Source: Candidatus Woesearchaeota archaeon
GTDB lineage: Archaea; Nanobdellota; Nanobdellia; Woesearchaeales; ARS49
Reading direction: 5' to 3'
NCBI GenBank assembly: GCA_019323135.1
Contig: JAHWHT010000063.1
Span: forward strand, 1-6,211
Length of the DNA stretch: 6,211 bases
Shown here: in pieces, positions 4,943-6,211 of the stretch
Numbering within the stretch: position 1 is the stretch's first letter
Layout of the letters: every line of letters starts with the position of its first letter
The notes under the pieces: generated by a model
Told to the model about the DNA's origin: nothing
Databases searched by the model: none
What the model saw: the letters and a program-made list of their open reading frames with translations, nothing else
Translations under genes and position numbers: made by a program

Positions 4943-6211
4943 ATGAAAAGAAGCATATTATATGGACTTGTATTCATTCTATTGAGTTTTAATGCTCTTG
5001 GTTTGTATTGCTATCAAGAAAGCGCAGACGTTGCAGCTAGTTGTGGAGGGCTTGATACTGGTAACTATTATCAAACTTTATGTACAAACTGCGATAATTG
5101 GAAAGATGGCTCTTGGGCAACTTACTCTATTGATGGCACATATTACGTTAATTATACAATTCCAGAAAATGCTTTGAGTGCCGTTTGGAAAACTGATACA
5201 TCTTACACTGACACAGAACATGACATTTCTAATTGCACCAATTATAATGATATTTACGGCTTCAAAATGAATTTAGTGTATTATTGGAATGGGTCTCATA
5301 CTGTAAGACAAGAAAGACTAGATTGTTTGAACAGTAGCGGAGATTACGGAACAAGAGTATTTACGAGTGCAGAATATACTGGGGTCGGTTACCAAGTAGC
5401 AGAAGAAGCAATAAACTGGACTCTTGCACAGTTGCTGATTAATGTATACGATCAAGAAGACGGAAGCACAATAACTGACAATGTAACAATAACATTAATT
5501 GATGATGAAGGCCTGACAGAATACTATACTACTAATGGAACTTACATTTTTAATGAATTAGATGCCGATAACTACACAGTAACATTGGAGTCTACAAACT
5601 ACTCTAAGGCTATATATTACATAACTGTGTCTGAATCATCTTCTCAAGTTCTGAATGCTTATCTATTAGATTCTAATGTTACCGATCAAGTTACTTTTAC
5701 ATTACAAGACTCAAATGACGGTTCATATATAGAAGATGCAACTATTTCCGTTTCAAGAGTTGTAGGTGACGAATGGGAAGTAGTGACTGTTTTGTCCACA
5801 GACGTAACTGGAAGAACTGCATTTTATTATGAGACAGACGTCGAATATAACTTTATTGTTTCAAAATCTGGTTATGCTTCAAAATCATTTTCCTTAAATC
5901 CTATCCTATTTGACTCATACACAGTCAAGATAGCAAAAAACATTTCTGAGGTTTCAGAAGTTGATTATTCTGGTATAAGCATATATTTTACTCCAAAAGA
6001 ATTTTATGATAATACCAATCATAATATAAGCTTTTTATTTGCAGACCCAATTGGTACTCTTGAATATTATGGGTATTCTTTTACATACAAAACGCTAACT
6101 GTTTCAGATTCTGGAAATAATGCTTATGGAGAACAATTTCAAGATAATATAACAATCCTAAACGCATCTTTTGGTGATTATGTAGATCTGGAATTCTATT
6201 ATAAAACAACG
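4943..6211 (+). CDS. Secreted multi-domain surface protein with Ig-like repeats (3' end outside window)
   Basis: The frame is open from the ATG at 4943 to the right edge: 423 residues and no stop. The ATG lies 1 base after the preceding TGA, and only a weak GGTTGA is found upstream, so translation is probably coupled. Residues 1-20 (MKRSILYGLVFILLSFNALG) form a clear signal peptide. Residues about 21-160 form a domain with all six Cys of the known part (23, 34, 47, 50, 98, 128) and a DGSWATYSIDGTYYVNYT stretch that recalls discoidin/galactose-binding beta-sandwiches; this match is weak. Residues about 165-242 and 249-331 are two domains like carboxypeptidase-regulatory/Ig-like (transthyretin-fold) repeats: each has an acidic DQEDGS or DSNDGS turn, a valine/isoleucine-rich strand and a closing YTV or FIVSKSGY strand. 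A further beta-rich segment follows. Fourteen N-X-S/T sequons occur. The likely role is adhesion, receptor binding or surface layer. No C-terminal anchor is visible because the gene is cut. Confidence 0.85.
   Translation, partial: MKRSILYGLVFILLSFNALGLYCYQESADVAASCGGLDTGNYYQTLCTNCDNWKDGSWATYSIDGTYYVNYTIPENALSAVWKTDTSYTDTEHDISNCTNYNDIYGFKMNLVYYWNGSHTVRQERLDCLNSSGDYGTRVFTSAEYTGVGYQVAEEAINWTLAQLLINVYDQEDGSTITDNVTITLIDDEGLTEYYTTNGTYIFNELDADNYTVTLESTNYSKAIYYITVSESSSQVLNAYLLDSNVTDQVTFTLQDSNDGSYIEDATISVSRVVGDEWEVVTVLSTDVTGRTAFYYETDVEYNFIVSKSGYASKSFSLNPILFDSYTVKIAKNISEVSEVDYSGISIYFTPKEFYDNTNHNISFLFADPIGTLEYYGYSFTYKTLTVSDSGNNAYGEQFQDNITILNASFGDYVDLEFYYKTT

Noticed and set aside
5003..5011. Lipoprotein attachment at Cys23 of the Ig-like protein
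   Set aside because: The residues before the Cys are G-L-Y, not a lipobox, so an ordinary signal peptide is more likely.
4992..5177. Plus-strand reading frame of 61 codons
   Set aside because: It overlaps the secreted protein starting at 4943, which has a clear signal peptide and stays open for 423 codons.
9..5369. The 10-mer TTTACGAGTG at 9-18 and 5360-5369, and the 11-mer AGGTTCAAAAT at 101-111 and 1138-1148
   Set aside because: They are short, sit in unrelated coding contexts and show no flanking similarity, so they are probably chance in AT-rich DNA.

Overview
The window is AT-rich and densely coded. It holds six genes, all on the + strand, separated by only 8, 13, 1, 3 and 1 bases, and it looks like part of one transcript. 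There are no RNA genes, transposases, CRISPR repeats or terminators, and no gene-free stretch longer than 13 bases. Neither end of the operon is in the window: the first gene is only a C-terminal tail and the last runs off the right edge.

Organism: I favour an archaeon or, more likely, an archaeal virus, provirus or other integrated element. Reasons: arginine is written mainly as AGA/AGG and isoleucine often as ATA; several starts carry GAGGT(G)-type ribosome sites that fit the archaeal 16S 3' end; the two secreted proteins are packed with N-X-S/T sequons; and secreted LamG-like and Ig-like proteins alternate with small two-helix membrane proteins and one very long non-enzymatic protein. Low-GC DPANN-type archaea or their viruses are a reasonable guess, but no marker gene (ribosomal protein, polymerase, integrase, terminase or packaging ATPase) is present to prove it.

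Layout: (1) 1-101, the end of a protein finishing in a hydrophobic helix. (2) 110-1657, a 515-residue secreted, membrane-anchored protein with a concanavalin/LamG-like domain and a two-helix C-terminal hairpin. (3) 1671-1793, a 40-residue soluble protein whose start is fixed by a strong ribosome site. (4) 1795-4713, a 972-residue Lys-rich protein with an Ala/Gly-rich hydrophobic middle and a Gln-rich coiled-coil C-terminal part; it has no Cys, no His and a single Trp. (5) 4717-4941, a 74-residue protein with two membrane helices. (6) 4943 to the edge, a secreted protein with a Cys-rich N-terminal domain followed by at least two Ig/transthyretin-like repeats.

How they may work together: the secreted proteins look like surface or receptor-binding components, the small membrane proteins like envelope components, and the 972-residue protein like a large internal or membrane-associated structural component (scaffold, matrix or tape-measure-like). 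A virion structural cassette is the simplest reading. A host cell-surface operon is the main alternative. No gene here could be given a confident symbol.
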